From: Leptospira mtsangambouensis
GTDB taxonomy: Bacteria > Spirochaetota > Leptospiria > Leptospirales > Leptospiraceae
Direction: 5' to 3'
DNA length: 64,000 nucleotides
Assembly: GCF_004770475.1 (NCBI RefSeq)
Contig: NZ_RQHK01000002.1
Coordinates: 1,342,001-1,406,000, forward strand
The notes beneath the pieces are model-generated. The model was given only the letters and a program-made list of their open reading frames with translations, had not been told where the DNA came from and ran no database searches. Position numbers and translations under genes: made by a program. This document shows, one piece after another, positions 35,857 to 44,483 of the stretch (within the stretch, counting starts at the first letter, position 1; every line of letters begins with the position of its first letter).

Positions 35857-36855
35857 ATGAATACAAAATACATCTTAATTCCGTTAATTTTTTCTTCTTT
35901 CATTCAATGTGCTTTGACTCATGAAACGATGAACTCAATTAAAAGCAAAGATGCTATAATTGAAACTATTCCCAAAAGACTTTTGAATATCACTGAATCG
36001 GAAGATAAAATAATTATAAAAGTTGAAGCTATTGAAAAATCATCTGATCGATTTGATCGGTATGTTAACCCAACTAAAGAGCTTTGTTTTATTTTACCGG
36101 CGACAGATAATAATACCCGCTCGAAAATTAAAGCAAATGAAGATATTCCTTGCCCTGAAATTTTTAAACCATCTTTACTAACGAAACATAACAAACCGAA
36201 CGGACTACTTTTTATTGGTAATAAATATGTTCTTCGATCTCCAGGGGATTACGACATTTACTGCAATTGTTCTGATTTTCCAGAAGGAAAGGAATTCAAA
36301 GAAATTTTAGTTGGAAATGGATTATTTGATAAACATTTTATAATTCTCTTTCAAGACGGATCCGCTTACGCTCTACATTCTGGAATTGCAATTTACCCTG
36401 AAGGTGTTTTTTCAAGTGAACGTTTGGAACATTACCTCAATAATGACCCATGTAACATCTATAATATTAGTACATTTGGTCATTGCGAAAAAAAAACTAT
36501 ATTTCATTCAAAACCAAATTTCGGATCAGTTGGAAGCAATTATTCAAAGGTAGTAGTGTCATATCCAGATAACGATATTGCATATATTTCCATCATGTTC
36601 GCTAATTTCGGATTTTTACCATATGAAAAGTCTGAAATAAACCAAGAAAGTCATTTCACTTTCAAAAAAAGTAATTCTAAATTACCACATTCCATTTCTT
36701 ATTTTCAAATTATACCAAGCAGCGGAAAACCTTATAAAAGTAGAGTCAAAAAAGAAAGAATTTTATTATTACCTTTGATGGCTGCATTTGATATAATTTT
36801 ATTACCAGTTACAATTCCGCTATTTGCAATTTTCTATTTAACTAGGCATAAGTAA
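35857..36855 (+). CDS. cassette 5: lipoprotein with C-terminal membrane segment
   Basis: 332 residues from ATG 35857; an earlier in-frame ATG lies inside the attC core and is rejected. The signal peptide YILIPLIFSSFIQCALT has a lipobox ending in Cys. The mature domain is beta-rich and includes CFILPATD and YDIYCNCSDFPEGKEF. The C-terminus has a hydrophobic helix (LLPLMAAFDIILLPVTIPLFAIFYL). The last part resembles the YceK/DUF1375-type ending of small envelope lipoproteins, a tentative match. Function unknown. Confidence 0.75.
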   Translation: MNTKYILIPLIFSSFIQCALTHETMNSIKSKDAIIETIPKRLLNITESEDKIIIKVEAIEKSSDRFDRYVNPTKELCFILPATDNNTRSKIKANEDIPCPEIFKPSLLTKHNKPNGLLFIGNKYVLRSPGDYDIYCNCSDFPEGKEFKEILVGNGLFDKHFIILFQDGSAYALHSGIAIYPEGVFSSERLEHYLNNDPCNIYNISTFGHCEKKTIFHSKPNFGSVGSNYSKVVVSYPDNDIAYISIMFANFGFLPYEKSEINQESHFTFKKSNSKLPHSISYFQIIPSSGKPYKSRVKKERILLLPLMAAFDIILLPVTIPLFAIFYLTRHK

Positions 36856-36861
36856 AACTTC

Positions 36862-37024
36862 GCATAACAGCGACTTAACGCTTCACTTCGGGACGAGCCC
36901 TCGCTCGGTCTACGACACATTCCTCTCTGGAACTCCTCTTGCCTCCGCAAGCCTCGTTCCAGTCCCTAACGTCCCTTACAGGGACTCAGGGTCGAGGAAC
37001 GTCGTTAAGTCTAGTTCGTTATGC
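36862..37024 (+). repeat. attC 5
   Basis: R'' GCATAAC, R' GTTATGC. Inner arms GACTTAACG/CGTTAAGTC; TTCCTC/GAGGAA outer stem. Confidence 0.92.
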
Positions 37025-37066
37025 GACATTTATTAATAAATACTAAAACAAAATAAGGAAAAATTC

Positions 37067-38269
37067 GTGGAAATCACAGACGAGAAAATTCAAAAATTAC
37101 ATAAATTAGGAGAAGTCTTTTCTCCTTCTACTCCCATTAAAGTGAAAGACTTCTTTATAGGACGAATTGATCAATTAAAAGAAGTTCTTAGTTCTATAAA
37201 TGAAAAAGGTCAACACATAGTATTATTTGGAGAAAGAGGTGTTGGTAAAACCTCACTTTCAAACATAGTTAGAGATATTTTTAATGAACATGCAATCGTT
37301 AGTAAAATTACCTGCTCAAAAGATTCAACCTTTAACCAACTTTGGGATAAAACTTTTAGAGAGATAGTTCAAAAATTTGAAAAAAAACAAATTGGATTTC
37401 ATAAAGATACCCAAACTTCGAGCTACAATCTAAATGACCTTAAGACAAAGGATCTGCATGATATAGATTCAGTAACTTCAATTCTATCTAATTATGACAA
37501 AACAAAATTTTTATTAATTTTTGATGAATATGATGTTATAGAAAACCCTGTAATTAAGACTACCTATGCTAGTTTAATTAAATCATTATCTGATAATAAC
37601 GAAAATGTCACCATAATGTTAGTTGGAATTGGAGAAAGCATCAACGACCTGATTGGCCAGCATCCATCTCTGGAAAGATGCTTGAAGCAAATTTATTTAC
37701 AGAAAATGTCAAATAAAGAAATTTTAGAAATTATTACTTCAGGCACAAAAGCTATGAATATAAGAATGGAGGAGAAAGTTCAGGAAAGTATTGTAAAATT
37801 TTCTGACGGATTTCCTCATTTTACACACCTGCTTTCAAAATATGCCTGTGAAGAAGCTATTAACGAAAATAAAGATATCATTACGGAAAATCATTTTCAA
37901 AACTCCGTAAAAAGAGCAACTTCGAATGCTCACGAAACTATCCGTAACACATATGAACAAGCAATAAGAACGACTAAACTAGAATCGAATTTTAAAGATG
38001 TTCTATATTCTTGTGCGATGGCTACCGTTGACGAACACGGAACTTTCAGAGCAAAAGATTTAGAAGAATTTATGTCAAAACTATTAAATAAAGAAGTAAA
38101 ATTACGTTCATTTACGTACCATTTAGGTAAACTTTCACAAGATACAAAAGGGAATGTTTTAATCAAGGTAGGAACTTCGAAAAACCATCGATATAAATTT
38201 AAAAATCCAATGCTAAAAGCATATCTTAAATTGAAATTCTTTGAAGAAGGTCATTTTCAAGCCGAATAA
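37067..38269 (+). CDS. cassette 6: AAA/STAND-like ATPase
   Basis: 400 residues from GTG 37067. Walker A GERGVGKTSLSNIV (~55-68), Walker B FLLIFDEYDVI (~148-158), a sensor-like MLVGIGESINDLIGQHPSLERC, and a helical lid with GFPHFTHLLSKYA. The C-terminal ~100 residues look like a winged helix (EHGTFRAKDLEEFM, VKLRSFTYHLGKLSQD). The plan matches ORC/Cdc6-like or archaeal-type P-loop ATPases, which occur in stand-alone defence genes. No effector domain is evident; DNA or RNA binding through the winged helix is inferred. Confidence 0.82.
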   Translation: MEITDEKIQKLHKLGEVFSPSTPIKVKDFFIGRIDQLKEVLSSINEKGQHIVLFGERGVGKTSLSNIVRDIFNEHAIVSKITCSKDSTFNQLWDKTFREIVQKFEKKQIGFHKDTQTSSYNLNDLKTKDLHDIDSVTSILSNYDKTKFLLIFDEYDVIENPVIKTTYASLIKSLSDNNENVTIMLVGIGESINDLIGQHPSLERCLKQIYLQKMSNKEILEIITSGTKAMNIRMEEKVQESIVKFSDGFPHFTHLLSKYACEEAINENKDIITENHFQNSVKRATSNAHETIRNTYEQAIRTTKLESNFKDVLYSCAMATVDEHGTFRAKDLEEFMSKLLNKEVKLRSFTYHLGKLSQDTKGNVLIKVGTSKNHRYKFKNPMLKAYLKLKFFEEGHFQAE

Positions 38270-38274
38270 ACGTC

Positions 38275-38437
38275 GCATAACAGCGTCTTCCCGCTACGTT
38301 TCGGCACAAGGCCTCACTCGGCCTGCGGCAAATTGTCCTTCTGTCACTCGCATGCATACGCAAGCTACGTGCCAGTCCCTAACGTCCCCTACAGGGACTC
38401 AGGGCCGGACAACTTCGGGAAGACTAGTTCGTTATGC
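38275..38437 (+). repeat. attC 6
   Basis: R'' GCATAAC, R' GTTATGC. Inner arms GTCTTCCCG/CGGGAAGAC. Confidence 0.92.
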
Positions 38438-38547
38438 GAAATTTCGCGATTGTATGACTCAGGACATGGGTAACACTAAACAAAAATCAAGTAAAATCGA
38501 TTGAAAACTAATTTACAAATTAGGAAGAAAGGAAATAAACTGGTAGC

Positions 38548-39546
38548 ATGAGACATAGTATAGAATTAAAATTTATCGATCTTTTTTGCGGAATTGGTGG
38601 TTTTCATTCTGCCGCAAACATAGTCTCTTCGAAAGAAAATATATCGATGCAATGTGTATTTTCATCAGATATTGACGAATATGCAAGAAAGGCCTATTCA
38701 GCAAATTATGGGCAATTGCCACATGGAGATATAAAAGAAGTCCCAGTTGATGATATTCCGGATCATGACATTTTATTCGCAGGTTTTCCATGCCAACCCT
38801 TTAGTATTATTGGGAAAGGAAAGGGATTTGAAGATACGAGGGGAACGCTATTCTATGAAATAGCTCGTATCCTCGATGCAAAAAAACCGAAGGCATTTAT
38901 TCTTGAGAATGTAAAACAATTAGTCTCCCACGATAAAGGTGCAACGCTCAAACATATAATTTCAACACTGAATCATTTAGGATATTCCGTCGATTTCAAA
39001 ATATTAAATGCTTTAGATTTCGGTTTACCACAAAAAAGAGAAAGAGTTTTTATTGTCGGTTACTATAGACCTATGCTTTTCTTTTGGCCTACTAAATCTG
39101 AAACTATGGTGACTTTAGAAAGTATTCTAGAAACAAATGTTGATAAAAAACATTTTGCATCAGAGTCTATCGTAAATAAGAGAAAAGAATCTCATACTTC
39201 GAAATTTTATCCTTCAATATGGCATGAAAATAAATCTGGAAATATTTCTTCTTATCCATATTCATGCGCACTCAGAGCTGGAGCATCATACAATTACCTT
39301 TTAGTAAACGGAGAAAGAAGACTAACTAGTCGAGAAATGTTACGGTTACAAGGCTTCGCTGATGATTTCAAAATTGTTGTTCCAGATGCACAAGTGAGAA
39401 AACAAGCTGGAAATGCTGTTCCAGTTAACCTCGTTACTAACGTTCTTGAATCACTAATCAAAGTAATTAGAAACGATAACTTGATCACTAATAACTTACA
39501 AACTAAAGAAACTCTACATCATGATCTGAGGATGCATGCCCGATAA
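38548..39546 (+). CDS. cassette 7: DNA (cytosine-5)-methyltransferase
   Basis: 332 residues with the full C5-methyltransferase motif set: I IDLFCGIGGFHSAA (~10-23), IV FAGFPCQPFSIIGKG with the catalytic Cys (~75), VI AFILENVKQLVSHD, VIII LPQKRERVFIVGY, IX LTSREMLRLQGFADDF and X KQAGNAVPVNLV. The short variable region between VIII and IX is the target-recognition domain; the target is not predictable by eye. It overlaps the following gene by 11 bases, forming a type II restriction-modification pair. Confidence 0.95.
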   Translation: MRHSIELKFIDLFCGIGGFHSAANIVSSKENISMQCVFSSDIDEYARKAYSANYGQLPHGDIKEVPVDDIPDHDILFAGFPCQPFSIIGKGKGFEDTRGTLFYEIARILDAKKPKAFILENVKQLVSHDKGATLKHIISTLNHLGYSVDFKILNALDFGLPQKRERVFIVGYYRPMLFFWPTKSETMVTLESILETNVDKKHFASESIVNKRKESHTSKFYPSIWHENKSGNISSYPYSCALRAGASYNYLLVNGERRLTSREMLRLQGFADDFKIVVPDAQVRKQAGNAVPVNLVTNVLESLIKVIRNDNLITNNLQTKETLHHDLRMHAR

Positions 39547-40285
39547 AAAATCACCTCGTCTTCGCAATGTCGAAAAAGTAAAAGCACCTTATCCATTAAA
39601 TGAATTCCCAAAGGAATTTGGATTTAATTTAGGAAAAGAAATTGTCTACCTGCTAACTTCTAAAGGAAAAGCGGTATTAGAAGGTAGCGACTGGGAAGAG
39701 ATCTTTGCACTTTGCATTGGTGCAGAATGGAAACCTTCGAATGTTGGATTGGATGATGTAATCCTTGGAAATTGTTGCTGGGGAGCCAAAACTGTCAAAT
39801 CTGCCAATCCAAATAATCAAAAAACGATACGTCTTATTTCTGGTCGAAATTCGCCAGCTTATGCTTTCGGTGAATCAAATGTAAAGGACATGGATACTAA
39901 ATTACTGGGAGATCAGATATTAGATATTTGGAACGAAAGAGTGTCTTCTGTTCGAAATAGATTTAAGCATGTAAGAACTATTGTCCTGATCAAATCCAAT
40001 AGTCTTGAAGAGGTTGTGGTTTTTGAATACGAAACGTTCAGGTATGACACGGATCTCTTTGACTGGAAATGGAATAATAATGATAATTTAGAAGGATATG
40101 ATAAAAAGACTGGAAGTCATAAATTTACATGGCAACCACATGGAAGCCAATTCACAATAATTGAAGAAGTTCCGAAAAATTCACTTCTAATAAAAATTAA
40201 AAATCCACCAAAACTAGATAAAGATCAAATCCTAAAGACTTTAGGTTTTGAAAAGGATTGGATCAGCGTCACAATTAGAAAATAA
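39536..40285 (+). CDS. cassette 7: probable type II restriction endonuclease
   Basis: 249 residues, cytosolic. LDDVILGNCCWGAKTVKSA (~75-93) fits the PD-(D/E)xK catalytic core, with Asp followed by the Lys of GAKTVK. It is read as a nuclease mainly because it overlaps and follows a C5-methyltransferase, the standard operon for a type II system. Overall it recalls restriction enzymes partnered with cytosine methylases acting on CC(N)GG-like sites (ScrFI/LlaMI type), but I cannot confirm the specificity. Confidence 0.72.
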   Translation: MPDKKSPRLRNVEKVKAPYPLNEFPKEFGFNLGKEIVYLLTSKGKAVLEGSDWEEIFALCIGAEWKPSNVGLDDVILGNCCWGAKTVKSANPNNQKTIRLISGRNSPAYAFGESNVKDMDTKLLGDQILDIWNERVSSVRNRFKHVRTIVLIKSNSLEEVVVFEYETFRYDTDLFDWKWNNNDNLEGYDKKTGSHKFTWQPHGSQFTIIEEVPKNSLLIKIKNPPKLDKDQILKTLGFEKDWISVTIRK

Positions 40286-40305
40286 ATTTTTACAAGCGAA
40301 ACTAC

Positions 40306-40468
40306 GCATAACAGCGACTTAACGCTTCGCATCGGGACTTGCGCCCTCGCTCGGTCTGCGACACATTCCTCTCTGGAACTCCTCTTGCCTCCGCAAGCCT
40401 CGTTCCAGCCCCTAACGTCCCTCCGGGACTCAGGGTCGAGGAACGTCGTCAAGTCTAGTTCGTTATGC
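40306..40468 (+). repeat. attC 7
   Basis: R'' GCATAAC, R' GTTATGC. Inner arms GACTTAACG/CGTCAAGTC (one G-U pair in RNA terms, A-C in the folded strand). Confidence 0.92.
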
Positions 40469-40483
40469 GCCATAACCAGAAAT

Positions 40484-40568
40484 GATACTTTCGTCTAGCG
40501 GTTAAGACATCAGTCGATTAAATAAAAATTTAAAGCTGAAAACGTGGGTTCGAATCCCAATGGTATCA
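40484..40568 (+). ncRNA. cassette 8: tRNA-Glu-like RNA with an extended hairpin in place of the anticodon loop
   Basis: Acceptor arms GATACTT (40484-40490) and TGGTATC (40561-40567) pair six of seven. TC follows, then the D-arm GTCT-AGCGGTTA-AGAC (40493-40508) as in tRNA-Glu. The anticodon stem TCAGT/GCTGA (40510-40514, 40535-40539) pairs fully. Instead of seven bases the loop has twenty, and these fold again as TTAAAT-AAAA-ATTTAA. The T-arm is GTGGG-TTCGAAT-CCCAA with one mismatch; the discriminator is A. No anticodon is displayed, so it cannot decode. It begins 16 bases after the attC core and ends 7 bases before the HEPN gene ATG. Processing at its 3' end would leave an almost leaderless HEPN mRNA. 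It may be a decoy, antitoxin, sensor or processing signal. Confidence 0.75.
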
Positions 40569-40575
40569 CACCTTT

Positions 40576-41400
40576 ATGGAAACAAATCATCTTAAAAAAT
40601 TTCTAAATAATCTTGGTGATTCCATACACAGCTTAAATACTATTTGTGTCGGATTAAGCTATGTAGGGGAAGGTCTTGCCAAAAAACCGGAAAAACTCTC
40701 CATAACCTGGAATACAATTGATCCATTATTATCTGCAAAAAAATCACGCAGGTTTGCAGTGAGGTCTACATTTATATTCTTAGCTGAATCTATATATCAT
40801 TACTTAGAGTCCGTTAAATCTGTTATATTCTCAGAGGAATTACTTACAAAATATTCAGGGCTACAAGAAAATGTTAGACGAGTAAACTTCTTTAATGAAC
40901 ATGCATATTCTGAAGAAAATGACTATCGTAAAATATTAATGTTGCTTATTGTTCATTGGAGAAATCGAATTGTTCACGTTGAGTCCCAAGCAACTTTGAC
41001 AAAAGATGAATTTAAGATTTTAATTGAATCTAAAAACCTAATTTCTGAAAATCATTCCGATCTAGACATTGAAAAAACTATTGAAAATTTTGAGGCCAAC
41101 AGCCCTTCATTAAAAGATATTTCCTCTCTCGTTGCAAATGCAATTTACATAATTAGATTAATTGATAAAAATGTTATTAAAAGTCTAACGTCAGTTGAAA
41201 AAGTTAAACTTTTCGTAATCTCTATGGGCCTAGATTCTGAACATAAAGAGCTTTTAAAACTGGAAGATGGAGAAACCAAAGAAAGAAAAATTAACTATTT
41301 TTACAAATTACATTTTCAGGAATTTGATGATTATTTTTCTGATCAGATTAAAATTTCATTACGAGAAAAAAAGTTTTACGATTCTGGTAACGGCGCATAA
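40576..41400 (+). CDS. cassette 8: HEPN-type putative ribonuclease
   Basis: 274 residues, predicted nearly all helical and cytosolic. The motif HWRNRIVH holds R129-N130-x3-H134, the R-x4-H signature with a polar residue after Arg that forms the active site of HEPN RNases. The preceding helix (DYRKILMLLIVHW) and following segment fit HEPN helices 2-3. Many HEPN proteins in toxin-antitoxin, abortive infection and CRISPR systems cut RNA, several in tRNA anticodon loops. It directly follows the tRNA-like RNA in the same cassette, with no ribosome-binding site in between. The stop codon TAA lies inside the attC R'' (GCATAAC), so gene and recombination site are fused tightly. Enzymatic role is inferred. 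Confidence 0.72.
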   Translation: METNHLKKFLNNLGDSIHSLNTICVGLSYVGEGLAKKPEKLSITWNTIDPLLSAKKSRRFAVRSTFIFLAESIYHYLESVKSVIFSEELLTKYSGLQENVRRVNFFNEHAYSEENDYRKILMLLIVHWRNRIVHVESQATLTKDEFKILIESKNLISENHSDLDIEKTIENFEANSPSLKDISSLVANAIYIIRLIDKNVIKSLTSVEKVKLFVISMGLDSEHKELLKLEDGETKERKINYFYKLHFQEFDDYFSDQIKISLREKKFYDSGNGA

Positions 41401-41555
41401 CAGCGACTTAACGCTTCGCTTCGGCACTAGGCCTCGCTCGGTCTGCGACACATTCCTCTTCTGTCACTCGCTTGCTTACGCAAGCTACGTGCCAGTCCCT
41501 AACGTCCCTTCGGGACTCAGGGTCGAGGAACGTCGTTAAGTCTAGTTCGTTAGTC
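41395..41555 (+). repeat. attC 8
   Basis: R'' GCATAAC contains the HEPN gene stop. R' GTTAGTC differs from most and belongs to cassette 9. Inner arms GACTTAACG/CGTTAAGTC. Confidence 0.92.
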
Positions 41556-41572
41556 GCAATTTTTAAAACATT

Positions 41573-42616
41573 ATGAATATTAGAAAAAAAATATTATTTT
41601 TAGGCGCAGGATTCTCAGCACCACTTGATATCCCAACAATGGCAAATTTTCTCGAGAGATCTCATGATCTACATGAATTGGATCCATTCAAATACAAATC
41701 CTTTGAAGTAATTTTCGAATTAATCAAAAAACTTCATTATATTAAATCGAAAATTAACATAAATTTGAACAATATAGAAAGCATCCTTTCTTTACTTGAA
41801 ATGGGCGATTACCTATCAGACAAAATAATAGAAGGTTCAGAATTTGAAAAATTTATAAAAGACGTCATAATCGGATCCACTAAAACTATCGAGTTTAACC
41901 AACATTACTTACACAAAAACCTAAAAGGAGAACACAATAATATATTCCAAGATCGTATACTTGATGTATATTTTCAATTTATCCTACGCATAATCGGTGC
42001 TAAATTTAAAATTTATAATCGCAACAATAAAATTTTATTCGATGTTTCGAAAGACGAATCCAATAATAATAAATATCAAATTATTACCTTAAATTACGAC
42101 AACAATATCGAAGAATTTATAAAACTAATTAATTCGAATTCAGAAAATAAGATAAAAATAGATTACGAAAATCAAATTGTTAGTGAACTAAACCTTACGT
42201 TATCAATTGCTAAACTCCACGGATCTATAGAAAGCAGAATTATTCCTCCAACTTGGAACAAAACAGCAAACGATCAAATAAAAATAATTTGGCAAAATGC
42301 ATTTAATATGCTTAACCAAGCCCATGAAATAATTTTCCTTGGATATTCACTTCCAGAATCAGATGCTTATATCAAATATTTGATTACATATTCAATGTTA
42401 AATAACCAAAATTTAAAAAAAGTGACCGTATACAACAATGACAGTGATATCAATGTTAAAAACAGATATGACCAATTATTTGAATCTACTCTAGAAAATA
42501 AATACAGCTATAACGTAGCTTCTGTTACCGATTTTTTTAAACAAGAAACCAAAGACTATGTAACTTTAAACCATGAAAATTCACTGTCAAAAACTTACGG
42601 CATGCTGAAAACCTAA
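41573..42616 (+). CDS. cassette 9: SIR2-like domain protein
   Basis: 347 residues. FLGAGFSAPLDIPTM (~9-23) is the NAD-binding GAGxS...P loop. TLNYDNNIEEFI (~172) matches the TxNYD motif, LHGSI (~214) provides the catalytic-type His, and FLGYSLPESDAYIKYLI (~255) the GYSxxD stretch of SIR2_2 proteins. Such proteins in defence loci degrade NAD+ on phage infection; stand-alone members exist. No zinc cysteines, so a sirtuin deacetylase is unlikely. Single gene in its cassette. Confidence 0.85.
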   Translation: MNIRKKILFLGAGFSAPLDIPTMANFLERSHDLHELDPFKYKSFEVIFELIKKLHYIKSKININLNNIESILSLLEMGDYLSDKIIEGSEFEKFIKDVIIGSTKTIEFNQHYLHKNLKGEHNNIFQDRILDVYFQFILRIIGAKFKIYNRNNKILFDVSKDESNNNKYQIITLNYDNNIEEFIKLINSNSENKIKIDYENQIVSELNLTLSIAKLHGSIESRIIPPTWNKTANDQIKIIWQNAFNMLNQAHEIIFLGYSLPESDAYIKYLITYSMLNNQNLKKVTVYNNDSDINVKNRYDQLFESTLENKYSYNVASVTDFFKQETKDYVTLNHENSLSKTYGMLKT

Positions 42617-42623
42617 AAACTGC

Positions 42624-42788
42624 GACTAACAGCGACTTAACGCTTCGCATCGGGACTTGCGCCCTCGCTCGGTCTACGACACATTCCTCTCTGGAACTCC
42701 TCTTGCCTACGCAAGCCTCGTTCCAGTCCCTAACGTCCCCTCCAGGGACTCAGGGTCGAGGAACGTCGTTAAGTCTAGTTCGTTATGC
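42624..42788 (+). repeat. attC 9
   Basis: R'' GACTAAC complements the unusual cassette-9 start (GTTAGTC). R' GTTATGC. Inner arms GACTTAACG/CGTTAAGTC. Confidence 0.93.
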
Positions 42789-42996
42789 GAAATGGCAAAT
42801 AAACTTAGAATAAAATTATTCTGATTATTAAATCCTATATATTGACAATATTAATATATTTACTTCTTCTTAGAGAATGGAATTTTTAAATAGCTTCAAA
42901 CTAGCAAAAATTTTTTACCTACGGACTTCTTATTAAGTAAAATCAAAATACTTTGCATTTTACTAAAAATATCAAAGAAAAAAGAATTCGAATTTA

Positions 42997-43380
42997 ATGT
43001 TTCTGTATAAAATCATAATTATTTTAATAAATTTCATTTCATTATTCAATTTTTTTATCTTTTATGAATTCTTAATGGGATCTGTTTGGATTTACGATGC
43101 AGATACTTCAAAATTAATAGTTGAACCTCGCACTTGGTTTTTTACATCTGTAATCCTTAGCCTTGTTTCTTTTCCACTTCATATTACATGTCTTTATTTA
43201 GTTTTCATAAATTTTAAAAGAGAGAATTATAAATTCGCTATCATTTTCTCAATGGTTCCTTTTCTTTATCTTTTATTCTATATAATTGTTTTCTCTATTT
43301 TGGGAAATCTTCTTGTTCTTTATGTATTCAGATTAAAGACTATTATTTTAGTTTTCGAAGATTTAAAAAACTTATTATAA
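42997..43380 (+). CDS. cassette 10: small multi-pass membrane protein
   Basis: 127 residues with about three to four hydrophobic helices (IIIILINFISLFNFFIFYEFL, WFFTSVILSLVSFPLHITCLYLVF, FAIIFSMVPFLYLLFYIIVFSILG). No domain recognised. It is preceded by ~210 bases of AT-rich sequence with a TTGACA near 42842 that could host its own promoter. Confidence 0.65.
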   Translation: MFLYKIIIILINFISLFNFFIFYEFLMGSVWIYDADTSKLIVEPRTWFFTSVILSLVSFPLHITCLYLVFINFKRENYKFAIIFSMVPFLYLLFYIIVFSILGNLLVLYVFRLKTIILVFEDLKNLL

Positions 43381-43411
43381 AGAAGATTTCTATAAAAATA
43401 ATTGCCACTTC

Positions 43412-43572
43412 GCATAACAGCGACTTACCGCTACGCTTCGGCACAAGGCCTCGCTCGGCCTACGGCAAATCCCCTTCTGTCACTCCTCTTGCCCTCGCAA
43501 GCGTCGTGCCAGCCCCTAACGTCCCTCCGGGACTCAGGGTCAGGGGACTTCGGTAAGTCTAGTTCGTTATGC
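43412..43572 (+). repeat. attC 10
   Basis: R'' GCATAAC, R' GTTATGC. Inner arms GACTTACCG/CGGTAAGTC, a compensated variant. Confidence 0.92.
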
Positions 43573-43603
43573 GTAATTTTTCAAAAAAATTTCAAAGGAA
43601 ACT

Positions 43604-44287
43604 ATGAAAAAAAATTACATATTAATGGTTCTACTATTTTGGTCTTGCTCTTCGTTGAATTTGATTTCACCAGGTTTGACTTCCGAAAATAGAATTGGAA
43701 AAACATCAAATGCCAAATTTGAAGAATCCTCCTTTTACGGTACAAAAAATTACCAAATTAATTTGTTTCTTATTGAAAAACGTAATTTCAACGCAATTTT
43801 CGATGATCCGAATAATATCATTGATCAATCAAATAAAAACAATTTTTTAAATAACTTTAAGGAATCTGATATATTATTCCTTTCCGAAATATGTTTTGAT
43901 AAGGAGAAATTCAGAAATAGAGAATTAGATATATACCTTTACGAATATTCTTTAAACGGCCATCAATACTTAAATAAAATTGAATATATTTACCCTTATT
44001 CCTTTACTGAAAAAGGAACGAAAATTCAATTAGAACGTCCTTTACTCGTAAATGATAACTATCCTAATCAACTTAATATTGTAAAAACATCAGAAGATTT
44101 TGTTACTTGTTCAAGAACAATTGTTAAATTCGATAAGCTATTTTACAATGAAGGAAAAAATACTTTAATTATTAAAACACCGAGAAAGTCCCAATTCTCT
44201 TTTGATTTTGTAATTAAAAATGGTTTATTTGAAAAACAAAATAATGAAGAAATAGATTTAAATAGCAAACTCAAAAGTAGACTATGA
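43604..44287 (+). CDS. cassette 11: lipoprotein
   Basis: 227 residues. Short signal peptide ILMVLLFWSCSS with Cys at ~15. The mature domain alternates polar strands (LDIYLYEYSLNGHQYLNKIEYIYPYSF) and looks beta-rich. GGAAACT precedes the ATG. Function unknown; probably exported to the outer membrane. Confidence 0.75.
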   Translation: MKKNYILMVLLFWSCSSLNLISPGLTSENRIGKTSNAKFEESSFYGTKNYQINLFLIEKRNFNAIFDDPNNIIDQSNKNNFLNNFKESDILFLSEICFDKEKFRNRELDIYLYEYSLNGHQYLNKIEYIYPYSFTEKGTKIQLERPLLVNDNYPNQLNIVKTSEDFVTCSRTIVKFDKLFYNEGKNTLIIKTPRKSQFSFDFVIKNGLFEKQNNEEIDLNSKLKSRL

Positions 44288-44295
44288 AAAACTAC

Positions 44296-44458
44296 GCATA
44301 ACAGCGACTTAACGCTTCACTTCGGGACTTGCGCCCTCGCTCGGTCTACGACACATTCCTCTCTGGAACTCCTCTTGCCTCCGCAAGCCTCGTTCCAGTC
44401 CCTAACGTCCCTTCGGGACTCAGGGTCGAGGAACGTCGTTAAGTCTAGTTCGTTATAC
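44296..44458 (+). repeat. attC 11
   Basis: R'' flank TACGCATAAC complements the cassette-11 start GTTATGCGTA over ten bases. R' GTTATAC. Inner arms GACTTAACG/CGTTAAGTC. Confidence 0.93.
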
Positions 44459-44483
44459 GAAATTGTGCAAATTGGATTAAAAT

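Noticed and set aside
40484..40568. A functional tRNA-Glu gene
   Set aside because: The anticodon loop has 20 bases that fold into a second stem, so no anticodon is displayed.
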